Positions 53,959 through 61,423 of a DNA stretch of 64,000 nucleotides are shown here, piece after piece. A model generated the notes under the pieces. That model was not told where the DNA came from. It searched no databases and was given only the letters and a program-made list of their open reading frames with translations. The DNA comes from Caulobacter sp. 602-1 (GTDB lineage Bacteria > Pseudomonadota > Alphaproteobacteria > Caulobacterales > Caulobacteraceae): the NCBI RefSeq assembly GCF_003931565.1, contig NZ_RRYI01000003.1:496001-560000 (forward strand). The letters run 5' to 3'. Position 1 is the stretch's first letter, and each line of letters starts with the position of its first letter. The translations under genes were made by a program, and so were the position numbers.

Positions 53959-55298
53959 GTTGGCCCTCCCTGGCTGCGGCTGGCGGCGTAGTCGTCACGC
54001 TTGGGCTTGGCGCGCTCGGCTGGGCGCTTCGCCGCCTTGCGCACTCCCTCGTGGGCGTAGCGAAGGGCGTCGATGACGTGGTTGTTCTTGTCGTCGAGGA
54101 TCGGGAGGACTTCCTCGGTGTCCGGGTCGACCTTGAACGAGTAGGTCGCCAGTTCGCGGGCCGTGTTCACGCAGCGCTCGTGCACCACGATGTCGAAGGT
54201 CTTCAGGAACTCGATGCCGTCTTCCACCGAGCCGGCCCCCTTCACGGCGGGCAGGATCTTGAAGCCTCGCCGGCGCATGTAGCGGATGGTCTCAGGCCGG
54301 GCGCTGTCGGCGGTGATCCGCCACTTCAGCGCCCCGGTGACGCCCTTGCGCCGGTTCGGATTGGTCCAGCGTTCAGCCGTATGGTCCTTCGGACAGTCGC
54401 CAGCGAACAGGGCCGGCGTGTCGTCGATCTCGCACCCGATCTCCCAGGCCTCCTCGTCCACGAACAGGACGCGGCCGCTCGGGTCGTCGATCGCCTCGCC
54501 ATTCGGACCCCACCGGCCAATGAACGCGGCCGCCAGAGTGGTCGGGTCCTGGGCAAAGCCCCAGTCGGCCCCGAACCGTCGGTTGGCGTTCCTGGGCGTG
54601 TCGAACTTGGCGACCCGCCAGTTCGTGAACACCAGCGCGTTCGTGCGCTTGAGGTATTGCCCAAGCCAGACGTGGTTGAACTTGTCCGGGTCGCGGAGGC
54701 GGTCGACCTCCATCTCGTCCCGCAGCTCCTGGGGGAACCACGGGTTGTCGGTGTAGTTGGCCGTGACGACCACGGTCCCTTTCGGCGGGTGCGGTCCGCA
54801 CAGCAGAGCCTCGATCGGATCGTCGGGCTTCTCCGGGTTCCAGCTGGCCCAGATCTCCGAGCCAGGCTTGCGGAAAGTCGGGCGAAGCAGGTCCAACGAT
54901 CGCTGGCTGAGCGACTGGGCCTCCTCGATCCAGCAGACGTCGTAGCCTTCCAGCGACTTGATGCTGTCGGCCGTGTGGTTCTGCATCCCCTGGAAGTCGA
55001 TGCGACCGCCCTTCCCGGCGCCGGCGATGACTTCGATGTGGGTCTCAAGGACGCGGAAGAGGTGGGACAGCCCGCGCGAGCGGATCTTGTCCTCGATGAG
55101 CTGCTTGACCGACTTGGCGATCGACTTCTGGACTTCACGGACGCAGACGGCGCGCGTCTCGGCGCCAACGCATCGCGTAACCAGCAGGTCGGCGAAGAAG
55201 TGGGACTTGGCCGAGCCCCGCCCGCCCTTCGCGCCCTTGTATCGGCTCTTGGCGAGAAGCGGGACGAAGACCCTAGCTACCGGAACCCGGAGCCGCAT
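53943..55298 (-). CDS. Terminase large subunit
   Basis: 451 residues. ATPase and nuclease that pump and cut phage DNA. Walker A GGRGSAKSHF 25-34, Walker B VCWIEEAQ 121-128, the C-motif-like SWNPEKPDDP, nuclease aspartates in RFGADWGFAQD and the C-terminal KNNHVIDALRYAHEG. PBSX/Terminase_3 type. Overlaps the small subunit by 26 bases and the portal gene by 16. Confidence 0.93.
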   Translation of the reverse strand: MRLRVPVARVFVPLLAKSRYKGAKGGRGSAKSHFFADLLVTRCVGAETRAVCVREVQKSIAKSVKQLIEDKIRSRGLSHLFRVLETHIEVIAGAGKGGRIDFQGMQNHTADSIKSLEGYDVCWIEEAQSLSQRSLDLLRPTFRKPGSEIWASWNPEKPDDPIEALLCGPHPPKGTVVVTANYTDNPWFPQELRDEMEVDRLRDPDKFNHVWLGQYLKRTNALVFTNWRVAKFDTPRNANRRFGADWGFAQDPTTLAAAFIGRWGPNGEAIDDPSGRVLFVDEEAWEIGCEIDDTPALFAGDCPKDHTAERWTNPNRRKGVTGALKWRITADSARPETIRYMRRRGFKILPAVKGAGSVEDGIEFLKTFDIVVHERCVNTARELATYSFKVDPDTEEVLPILDDKNNHVIDALRYAHEGVRKAAKRPAERAKPKRDDYAASRSQGGPTWMSA

Positions 55299-55578
55299 CG
55301 ACCACGACGTATTCCACGGCGGTGACGGTCTGGTTCACGTCGACCTCGCCTTCTAGCTCGACCGACTGCTTGGGCTTGCCGTGCGCCCTATCGAGGATCG
55401 CATTGGCCGCAGCGACGCGAGCCGCCGCCGGTGACTGGGCGTTGCCCATGATCTCGGCCAGGGTCGTCAGCGCCGACTGGCTGTACTCGCTCGCGGCCGC
55501 CTTGATGTCGGCCGTCGCCTTACTGACCGCGCCCTTCGGCCGGCCCGCGCCTTCGCGCTTCCCGCCTCGGGTGGGCAT
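55273..55578 (-). CDS. Terminase small subunit
   Basis: 101 residues. DNA recognition part of the packaging motor. AT-hook-like start TRGGKREGAGRPKGAVSKAT, a central helical pair (ALTTLAEIMGNAQSPAAARV, AANAILDRAHGKP), and an acidic tail. Typical small terminase of the phiFL/HTH type. First gene of the late operon; the pac site would lie in or near it, as in P22, but none can be identified by eye. Confidence 0.88.
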   Translation of the reverse strand: MPTRGGKREGAGRPKGAVSKATADIKAAASEYSQSALTTLAEIMGNAQSPAAARVAAANAILDRAHGKPKQSVELEGEVDVNQTVTAVEYVVVDAAPGSGS

Positions 55579-55705
55579 GGTTTGATTTCCTTTGATTGTT
55601 TTTCAGATAAGCGAGCACCTGCTCGAGAGACGGCCCGATATGGGGAATTGCGCCTCGACAGGCCCTGAGTTGCAGCTAAGCTTATGCACACTCATGGAGG
55701 GCGAA

Positions 55706-56224
55706 ATGACGATTACGTTTGGCACGGCTTTTCGTCGACGCAGCAGCAGAGAGATTGCCGACGGCACGTTTGTTGTCGCGGAGCTGGGAGATGCCTTTTT
55801 GCTTTGCCTGAAAGGCGGAACACAGCACGAGGCGCTCTATGCTGTGCTGGCCCAGCAGGGATCCGAGTTGAAGGGCGCTGTGCCTACGTGGGTCAACGCT
55901 TTGGGGATGGGAAGTGAAGTTTGTCCCTTAGAGGGGCTTCACCTCGAATTTGGGCCGGGCGCTTTCCAACTCCCTGTTGCGACAACGGCACCGAAGAACG
56001 GCGCTATCGCGATCGACGAAAATGGCGGGCACTGGCTCTATCTGAAGGACCAGAACACACCCGGCGTGCAGTATGTGAACCTCGCGACTGGGGAGTTCCG
56101 CGCCCAGATCGGACCAAATCGCAGCTTCTTCCAAGAATGGCGGATTGTCTGGCGGGAGAGCCCCGACCACGATCCGGTAACGGTCGCCAGCATGGGCTCC
56201 GCGCCTCATTGGCACGTTGCCTAA
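55706..56224 (+). CDS. Plus-strand cargo protein, unknown
   Basis: Not recognised. 172 residues from ATG 55706 with GGAGGG before it. Soluble beta-rich sequence (GTFVVAELGDAFLLCLKGGT, NGAIAIDENGGHWLYLKDQN). GC and codon use are below the phage average. It is oriented against the late operon and lies next to its promoter end, as lysogeny cargo often does. No toxin or nuclease motif. Confidence 0.6.
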   Translation: MTITFGTAFRRRSSREIADGTFVVAELGDAFLLCLKGGTQHEALYAVLAQQGSELKGAVPTWVNALGMGSEVCPLEGLHLEFGPGAFQLPVATTAPKNGAIAIDENGGHWLYLKDQNTPGVQYVNLATGEFRAQIGPNRSFFQEWRIVWRESPDHDPVTVASMGSAPHWHVA

Positions 56225-56270
56225 CACCTTCCCGCCGCCAGCCTTCGCCGGTGCGACGTGCGACGTGCGA

Positions 56271-56645
56271 CTAATCGGGCTCGGGCCGGCAATGCGGCTC
56301 GATATCAGCAAGCATCTGGCGGATGCCTGCGGTGACCTCCGGAGGGCGGTCGGCTCGCGCGCTGCGCTCATGCATCGCGATCATCTCGCGAAAGAGCAGC
56401 AGGGAAATCGCCGGGTCTGCGCCTTCCGGGGCCATAAGGTGGAAGGCTCTGTACTTTGGCCCGAGCTGGTCGGCGATCGACCAGGGAGTATAGCGAACCC
56501 AGGGTGCGGGCCGGCGCCTATGTGGGCGATCCCAGCCGCCGATCTCGAATCCCGCGGCGATGTCTTCGCGCAGGACCGGCTCATCGTTGACGACCTCGAC
56601 AATCTCGCCGTGGCTGGGTCCACCGATGAGCATGTAGCTGGCCAT
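56271..56645 (-). CDS. Small phage protein with IGGPSHGE start, unknown
   Basis: 124 residues. Opening YMLIGGPSHGEIVEVVNDEP belongs to a widespread small phage-protein type of unknown function. Then RRRPAPWVRYTPWSIADQLG and a helical C-terminal part. Minus strand, between two plus-strand cargo genes. A terminator stands upstream of it at 56680. Confidence 0.6.
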   Translation of the reverse strand: MASYMLIGGPSHGEIVEVVNDEPVLREDIAAGFEIGGWDRPHRRRPAPWVRYTPWSIADQLGPKYRAFHLMAPEGADPAISLLLFREMIAMHERSARADRPPEVTAGIRQMLADIEPHCRPEPD

Positions 56646-56679
56646 GGTCGAAGCCTAGCCCACATGCCAGGCACGAAAA

Positions 56680-56703
56680 AGCCCCGGCCGATGGGTCGGG
56701 GCT
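56680..56703 (-). terminator. Terminator on the minus strand ahead of the late region
   Basis: Arms AGCCCCG and CGGGGCT around a 10-base loop, then TTTTT on the minus strand. It would stop early-operon transcripts coming from the right before they enter the 56271-56645 gene and late operon. Confidence 0.75.
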
Positions 56704-56845
56704 GGCGGCGCAACTGCGCTGTTTGAACTTTCGGTAAATCTCAGGCTGTTCGGCGCGCCTGTCAAGCGACCACGGGTCAAGGAGTTGCATTCGGCAATGT
56801 CGCCCGCCATGGTGGTTTTCACACATGGCTTAGAAGGGACTTCCG

Positions 56846-57385
56846 ATGTTCAAGTCTGTCGCAGTAGCCCTGATAGCATTTGGACTAGCTCTCACTCCGG
56901 TAGCTCAAGCGGTTGGCCAAACTGGGCCTGACTACATTGGCGTATTCGAAGCGGTGAACGAAAAGGGTTCGCGCTTGGAGTTGGAGCGGAAGACCCCCCA
57001 AGCGAAAACGAAGCTGAAGGCGCTGGGTTTTGCTGGCGGCGCGTCGGAATACGTCATTAGCGGCGGCACGTCGCCAGTGCGTTTCAACGCTGGACAACGG
57101 CTTGAGTTCGTCGTTCGGGTTCAAAGGCAGGACATCGATCCATACTCGACAGTGCAATTCTTTACCCTGGTGCCCAAGCAGAGTACGCGCCATTTGCCGA
57201 TAATGTCCGCTGGAGCTCTTGGTATCGGCTCCTCTCGGCAGCTAGAAAGCCGCATAGTAGAGTTTACCGCTTCAAAATATGGGCAGAATTTTTTCAAAAT
57301 CCGCCCGAAGATTAACCTGCCGCCTGGCGAATATGCTCTCAGTACATCCGACGGAAAGGACGCATTCCTTTTCGGGGTCGACTAG
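56846..57385 (+). CDS. Exported protein, unknown (cargo cluster)
   Basis: Not recognised. 179 residues. Signal peptide MFKSVAVALIAFGLALTPVA, cleavage near AQA-VGQ (residue 22). The mature part is beta-rich (SEYVISGGTSPVRFNAGQRL, EYALSTSDGKDAFLFGVD). AGAAGGGA-type site before ATG 56846. Lower GC than the phage backbone. First of four plus-strand genes for exported or membrane proteins. Confidence 0.65.
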   Translation: MFKSVAVALIAFGLALTPVAQAVGQTGPDYIGVFEAVNEKGSRLELERKTPQAKTKLKALGFAGGASEYVISGGTSPVRFNAGQRLEFVVRVQRQDIDPYSTVQFFTLVPKQSTRHLPIMSAGALGIGSSRQLESRIVEFTASKYGQNFFKIRPKINLPPGEYALSTSDGKDAFLFGVD

Positions 57386-57594
57386 CACCGTACGCTCCCT
57401 CGGGGCTTCAAGCACCCTTGGGACGCTGCGGAATGGCTTGCCGCCGTGTAGCGTCTTTCCGCGCCTCGCTCTGATCCGGTCTTGGCGGCTTTCTCATCAA
57501 GCCCTTTGATCACGATGCCGCCCAATCACGGCGATTGCATCGCGGGCAAACACCTCTCTATGGTGGCGCTTCACTGCAGCCTTGGGAGGGGCAC

Positions 57595-57792
57595 ATGGGA
57601 AGCTTAGGCCCGGTCCACTGGATCATCGTGCTCGTGGTCGTCGCCACGTATATCATACCCGTCGCGCAGATCCTCAGGCGCACCGGCTTCTCCGGGTGGC
57701 TTGCCGTCCTCGCGCTCATCCCGCTCGTGAACCTCGTCCTCTTCTGGATCTTTGCGTTCGCGCCTTGGCCGCGCGATCACAGCGCCGCCTAG
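57595..57792 (+). CDS. Small two-helix membrane protein (cargo cluster)
   Basis: 65 residues from ATG 57595 behind TTGGGAGGGG. Helices about 7-27 (HWIIVLVVVATYIIPVAQIL) and 35-57 (WLAVLALIPLVNLVLFWIFA), then WPRDHSAA. Similar in layout to small DUF805/PLDc_N-like proteins. The frame is open 20 codons upstream without ribosome-binding site. Inner-membrane; function unknown; superinfection exclusion proteins often look like this. Confidence 0.7.
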   Translation: MGSLGPVHWIIVLVVVATYIIPVAQILRRTGFSGWLAVLALIPLVNLVLFWIFAFAPWPRDHSAA

Positions 57793-57808
57793 CGGCTGGG
57801 AGAGGGGA

Positions 57809-58195
57809 ATGCTTAGGCGCTTATCAATCGTCGCCGGCATGGCGATGGCACTGTCTACCCCAGCGGCGGCGTCTGAGTACCGCCAGACCTTCAAGCGGCC
57901 CGCTTCGGAGGTCTACGCAGCGTTAGTCAAAGCGCTGCCTGGCCTTCGGTACAAGGTCAAATCGCAGAACGACGAGCTGATGCGGGTATCGCTGTCAGCG
58001 GGAATGTCCGGATTCTCGATGGGGGAGAACATGACGGTGGCCATCGTCGAAGAGGGCGAGGGGCGCTCAGCCCTCGAGCTTGATGGCGAGCTGAAGATGT
58101 CGACCAACATCTTGGCGAAGGGGCGCGTGATGAAGCACTTCAACACGATCGTCGATGCCGTTAGCGCCGAGCTTAAATCACCGGCTCAGCCATAG
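57809..58195 (+). CDS. Exported small protein, unknown (cargo cluster)
   Basis: 128 residues from ATG 57809 (GAGGGG before it). Signal peptide LRRLSIVAGMAMALSTPAAA to about residue 21. The mature 105 residues show EVYAALVKALPGLRYKVKSQ and MTVAIVEEGEGRSALELDGE, an alpha-beta pattern recalling the SRPBCC/START-like fold, but no family is certain. 16 bases after the membrane-protein gene, so one transcript. Confidence 0.65.
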   Translation: MLRRLSIVAGMAMALSTPAAASEYRQTFKRPASEVYAALVKALPGLRYKVKSQNDELMRVSLSAGMSGFSMGENMTVAIVEEGEGRSALELDGELKMSTNILAKGRVMKHFNTIVDAVSAELKSPAQP

Positions 58196-58217
58196 CCCCT
58201 TACCCCTTGGAGGGGGA

Positions 58218-58622
58218 ATGAGACACAACAAGCTGATCGCTTCGATCGTGTTGTCGCTGACCCTGGCATCGTGCGGCCCGCGTGCCGATCCAGCCATTTG
58301 CTCAACACCCCCACCAGTCTCTACAACGACCCCCGGGCCTAGACCCTGGCCTAATGCGCAGGGATGTGTCCACCGATGGGCTTACCGCTTGGCGGGGAGC
58401 AGTGAGCCGGCCGATCGCGTTGCAGAAGCCGTCATCGGTGGATGCCGCGACGCAATCGACAAGATCGTAATCGAGCATCTAGCCGATGGCGGCGCCGTGC
58501 CCGCACGCGATCCGATATCCGGCAGGCCGATGGACGAAAGAGCAACGGTTTTCCAGGAAATGCGGACGCTTGCTCTATTTCACGTAATCCAGGCGCGGAC
58601 GGGCCATTGCGCAGTTCCGTAA
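58218..58622 (+). CDS. Small lipoprotein, unknown (cargo cluster)
   Basis: 134 residues from ATG 58218 behind TTGGAGGGGG. Lipobox LTLASC (Cys19). Pro/Thr-rich segment to residue 45, then a helical part (ADRVAEAVIGGCRDAIDKIV) with four cysteines in the mature chain. Last gene of the plus-strand cargo run; a terminator follows at 58649. Function unknown; phage-encoded envelope lipoproteins commonly alter phage adsorption. Confidence 0.65.
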   Translation: MRHNKLIASIVLSLTLASCGPRADPAICSTPPPVSTTTPGPRPWPNAQGCVHRWAYRLAGSSEPADRVAEAVIGGCRDAIDKIVIEHLADGGAVPARDPISGRPMDERATVFQEMRTLALFHVIQARTGHCAVP

Positions 58623-58648
58623 GGATCCGGCCGCCGATCTCCACAGCA

Positions 58649-58674
58649 GCCCCCCCTTACCGGTGGGGCTTTTC
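58649..58674 (+). terminator. Terminator of the plus-strand cargo operon
   Basis: Arms AGCCCC and GGGGCT (extendable by one to two pairs) with about 11 bases between, followed by TTTTC on the plus strand. 27 bases past the lipoprotein stop. Confidence 0.75.
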
Positions 58675-58704
58675 AATTGGCTCCCAGCGACCCAGATCCG
58701 CCAC

Positions 58705-58917
58705 CTACTCAATCGGCACTTCGTAATTCCAAGCGTCTTCGAGCTTGGACTGAACTTCGTCGATGTCGCCCTGCACGTAGATCTGATCGGTCTGCCCACG
58801 GATCAACAGTCTCGTTGTTTCGCCAGGTTTGGCTACCGAGATAGTTTGGACCTCTTGCGGGTTCACCCGGATCGGATGACCGCCGATTACAGCAAAGCCA
58901 GCGTAGCGAGGCATCAT
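58705..58917 (-). CDS. Small phage protein, FlbD-like pattern
   Basis: 70 residues: GFAVIGGHPIRVNPQEVQTI, then TRLLIRGQTDQIYVQGDIDE and VQSKLEDA. The pattern I-G-x-x-I-x-V-N-P with a later V-x-x-x-x-x-E-V resembles FlbD-like small beta proteins, but the match is loose. Last gene of the early operon. ATG 58914 is an equally good start. Confidence 0.6.
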   Translation of the reverse strand: MMPRYAGFAVIGGHPIRVNPQEVQTISVAKPGETTRLLIRGQTDQIYVQGDIDEVQSKLEDAWNYEVPIE

Positions 58918-58974
58918 GGAGACCTGTGGTTGAATGGCGCGATTTGGAACAGCCTTGAAGCGTTTTTTGCACCG

Positions 58975-59655
58975 CTAAGCTGCTCCGACAAGGTCTCGCT
59001 GCCGAAATCTCGACCGCTCATTTCCGCTTACAATCGTTTCGAGCCCATCGATCAGCAGCCGCTGACGGCGCCTCGCCGGGCCGGGAACAACCTCCCCCCT
59101 CGCCTGCCAGATGACCCACTGCGGCCAGTGGCCCAGGATCGCCACCGAGAACAGCTCGCGCGCCTGCTCCGGCTTGAGGACGGCCCAGATCTCGCGAAGC
59201 TGGCCGGGCACGACGGGGAGCGGGTCGGCCTGGCGCGGCGCCGGCGTCGACGGACGTGCCGCCATGACCACGGCGTCGAACAGTCGGTTGACGTCCGCCG
59301 ACGGCATGTTCGCCCAGTTCAGCTTCTCGCCGATCAGCGCTCGATCTTCCTTGGACAGGACGCCGAGGTCCGACGGGTCGCGGGACACCGCCATTACCGG
59401 GAAGCGGATCCCACGGTAGAGGCGGATGAACAGCTGGGCGGCGTCGTAGCGCTCCTGGGTCAGCCAACCGCGGGCCAGGGCCAGGTCGAGGGGGTGTTCG
59501 GTCTTGGTCAGGTCGACCGCCTCGCCATCCTTGGCGCCCAGGAGAGCCCGGCGCATGGCGACCACCCGGCTGTTGGGCTTCACGTCGGGCTTGAGCTTTC
59601 CGGAGGGGTAGCGGTCGCCGGACTTGCGGGGGCGGCCGTTCTTGAAACTACGCAT
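58975..59655 (-). CDS. Phage protein, GRPRK-type N-terminus, unknown
   Basis: 226 residues. Basic DNA-binding-like start MRSFKNGRPRKSGDRYPSGK, then a helical body (LALARGWLTQERYDAAQLFI). The end is RRRQRLLIDGLETIVSGNER. No enzyme motif recognised. The leader before its ATG (AAGTCGGGGAA then ATCAC) is nearly the same as that of the upstream nuclease gene, so both may be under the same translational control. Confidence 0.6.
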   Translation of the reverse strand: MRSFKNGRPRKSGDRYPSGKLKPDVKPNSRVVAMRRALLGAKDGEAVDLTKTEHPLDLALARGWLTQERYDAAQLFIRLYRGIRFPVMAVSRDPSDLGVLSKEDRALIGEKLNWANMPSADVNRLFDAVVMAARPSTPAPRQADPLPVVPGQLREIWAVLKPEQARELFSVAILGHWPQWVIWQARGEVVPGPARRRQRLLIDGLETIVSGNERSRFRQRDLVGAA

Positions 59656-59679
59656 GTGATGTTCCCCGACTTTTTACGA

Positions 59680-60111
59680 TCAGCGGCCGCGGCCACCGGG
59701 CGCGATGCCGGCGCGGCGCATGTGTTCGGCGATGGGCAATCCGTCGACCGTGCAGGCAGCGATGACCCGGTCGTATGATTGGGTCTGCCCGTTGTGGCCG
59801 CGCTCCACGGTGCAGGTTGCGCGCCGGCCGACGAGGCGATCCATCGCGCGCTTCGCCTCGCGGCCGCCCAGGTCGTGCAGTTCAGGCGCGAACCAGCGCG
59901 CTTCTCGGATCTCCAGCCATTGGGACGGGTCGCGACCCAGTGCCAAGCAGAAGCTGTCCCCGTCGCCGACGTAGATGATCGGCGCTGAGACGCGCTGGCC
60001 GGGCCGATAGCCCGACACAGGCGCCTCACAAGGGTCTGCAGCCGCCACGCCGGCGATCAGGGTAAAGGCGGCTGCGGCACCGAGGCGCGCGATCAGACCT
60101 ATGGTTGACAT
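59680..60111 (-). CDS. Exported staphylococcal-nuclease-like protein
   Basis: 143 residues. Signal peptide to about residue 25 (GAAAAFTLIAGVAAA-DPC). SNase-type core: YVGDGDSFCLAL with D50/D52, R69 and E77 in EIREARWFAPELHD, R115 in SYDRVIAACT, and GLPIAEHMRRAGIA. R69, E77 and R115 match the catalytic trio Arg35, Glu43, Arg87. The residue at the place of calcium ligand Asp40 is Phe74, so activity is doubtful or altered. Four mature cysteines could form two disulfides. A periplasmic nuclease could attack incoming phage DNA; inference only. Confidence 0.75.
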   Translation of the reverse strand: MSTIGLIARLGAAAAFTLIAGVAAADPCEAPVSGYRPGQRVSAPIIYVGDGDSFCLALGRDPSQWLEIREARWFAPELHDLGGREAKRAMDRLVGRRATCTVERGHNGQTQSYDRVIAACTVDGLPIAEHMRRAGIAPGGRGR

Positions 60112-60139
60112 GGTGATTTCCCCGACTTGAACAGACGCT

Positions 60140-60607
60140 TCAGGATTGATCTTCGGCCGCAGGAAGCGGCGGTTGGTCTACGCACTCGCGCTCGTCCAGG
60201 CCGGTCATGGCGCGGTAGATCACCAGCTTGCGAAGAGCCGACATCCGCAGATCGTGGGTGGTTGTCGGCGAATGGCCGATCCGCATCGGGACGCGGTCGC
60301 TCCTCGCGCTCTCGGCCAGGACTGCGAACTCTTCCATGGTCAGCTCGGCGCGGATTTTCCTGATCAACTCCCGAGCTTCCGGCGCTGCAGCGTGGACGAG
60401 CCCCTCGAACCATTCCTCCGCCCGTTCTTGCTTGGGCGTGCGGCTGAAGTAATGGTCGCCTTCTTCGCGTCGCCTCTCGAGCTCTCTCTCGCGCCGCTTG
60501 GCTGCGGCGGCTGCACGGGCGGCTTGGCCGACAGCGAATGGCGGCAGATAAGGCGGAGCTTTTCGCTGGGCGATCTTGCGGCGCTTTCGGTCGGCCTTTG
60601 AGGTCAT
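60140..60607 (-). CDS. Early phage protein, unknown
   Basis: 155 residues from ATG 60607. Basic start TSKADRKRRKIAQRKAPPYL and a long Arg/Glu helix (AAAAAKRRERELERRREEGD), then a helical part with IRAELTMEEFAVLAESARSD. Could bind nucleic acid. The open frame continues to 61312 upstream but there it is only antisense or shifted sequence. No known family. Confidence 0.6.
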   Translation of the reverse strand: MTSKADRKRRKIAQRKAPPYLPPFAVGQAARAAAAAKRRERELERRREEGDHYFSRTPKQERAEEWFEGLVHAAAPEARELIRKIRAELTMEEFAVLAESARSDRVPMRIGHSPTTTHDLRMSALRKLVIYRAMTGLDERECVDQPPLPAAEDQS

Positions 60608-60669
60608 CGTTGGGTCTCGCTTCCAAAAATGAGATTCGTGGTTTGTTCTATTGTAGCGCGAGGGCGCCT

Positions 60670-61419
60670 CTACACGAATGCCGAGCGCTCTGGCGCCAAC
60701 GGCGGGATCATCGTGGGATCCAACGGAATCGGGAGCGCGGGTACATTGCCCGTCTCGGCCGCCGTCATCTCCGCAAGGCTCGTCTCCAGCGCGACGCGGC
60801 CTTCCAGGGTCATCCAGGCATGCCGATGAACAGTACGGAGCTCGTCGTGCTGCTTCTTGCAGGCGGCGAGGAAGACGGCCGGCGCTGGGAGAAACTCGTT
60901 GGTTGGGTCGCGCATGATCGCGTCGCAGGCCAGCGCGACAACAGCGGGCGAGTAGCCATCCACCTCGCACAGGTGGACGAGGTTTTCGCGGTAGGTCACC
61001 GCGCTGTGCGGCCGCGCATTGGGGAAGCTGTCGATCAGCCGGCCGATGATCACGCCGCTTTGGTTTCGGCTGGGCTTCGCGCTGCAGGCTGCCTTCATCG
61101 TGATGAGGACCTGCTCGGCTTGCTCTCGCGACACGATCTGCGCCAGGTTCGCCTCCAGATATTCCCGCTGCTTCGCGCAGCGTTCCGGCGGGTTGTTGGC
61201 CACAAATCCCGCTGCGTCCCAGCGCGCGTTCCTGGCGGCAAGAGCGATGCTGAAACTGTCCGACTTGGTGCCGAACCAGGCCTCGCGCGCCCGGCGAACC
61301 GGAGCGACGCAAAGGCGGTCGATTTCGGCGATCTGGTGGGCCTTCTTCTCGGCCTCGGATTGATTGGCGGCGACAGGCGCCAGGGCCCGGGCCGCGCCGC
61401 TGCGTGCGACGTGGTTCAT
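60670..61419 (-). CDS. Early phage protein following the replication gene, unknown
   Basis: 249 residues from ATG 61419, GAGG 9 bases upstream. Helical: REAWFGTKSDSFSIALAARN, KQREYLEANLAQIVSREQAE, then VTYRENLVHLCEVDGYSPAV and EFLPAPAVFLAACKKQHDEL. The last part, where substrate regions of 'inspection of P-type plant loader-like' proteins would be, gives no known motif. The place right after the replication initiator, 4 bases from its stop, suggests a replication partner such as a helicase loader; no Walker motif is present, so it is not a DnaC-type ATPase. Confidence 0.6.
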   Translation of the reverse strand: MNHVARSGAARALAPVAANQSEAEKKAHQIAEIDRLCVAPVRRAREAWFGTKSDSFSIALAARNARWDAAGFVANNPPERCAKQREYLEANLAQIVSREQAEQVLITMKAACSAKPSRNQSGVIIGRLIDSFPNARPHSAVTYRENLVHLCEVDGYSPAVVALACDAIMRDPTNEFLPAPAVFLAACKKQHDELRTVHRHAWMTLEGRVALETSLAEMTAAETGNVPALPIPLDPTMIPPLAPERSAFV

Positions 61420-61423
61420 CTGA

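Noticed and set aside
60608..61312. N-terminal extension of the 60140-60607 early protein
   Set aside because: It is a shifted frame of the 60670-61419 gene; ATG 60607 gives a self-contained product.
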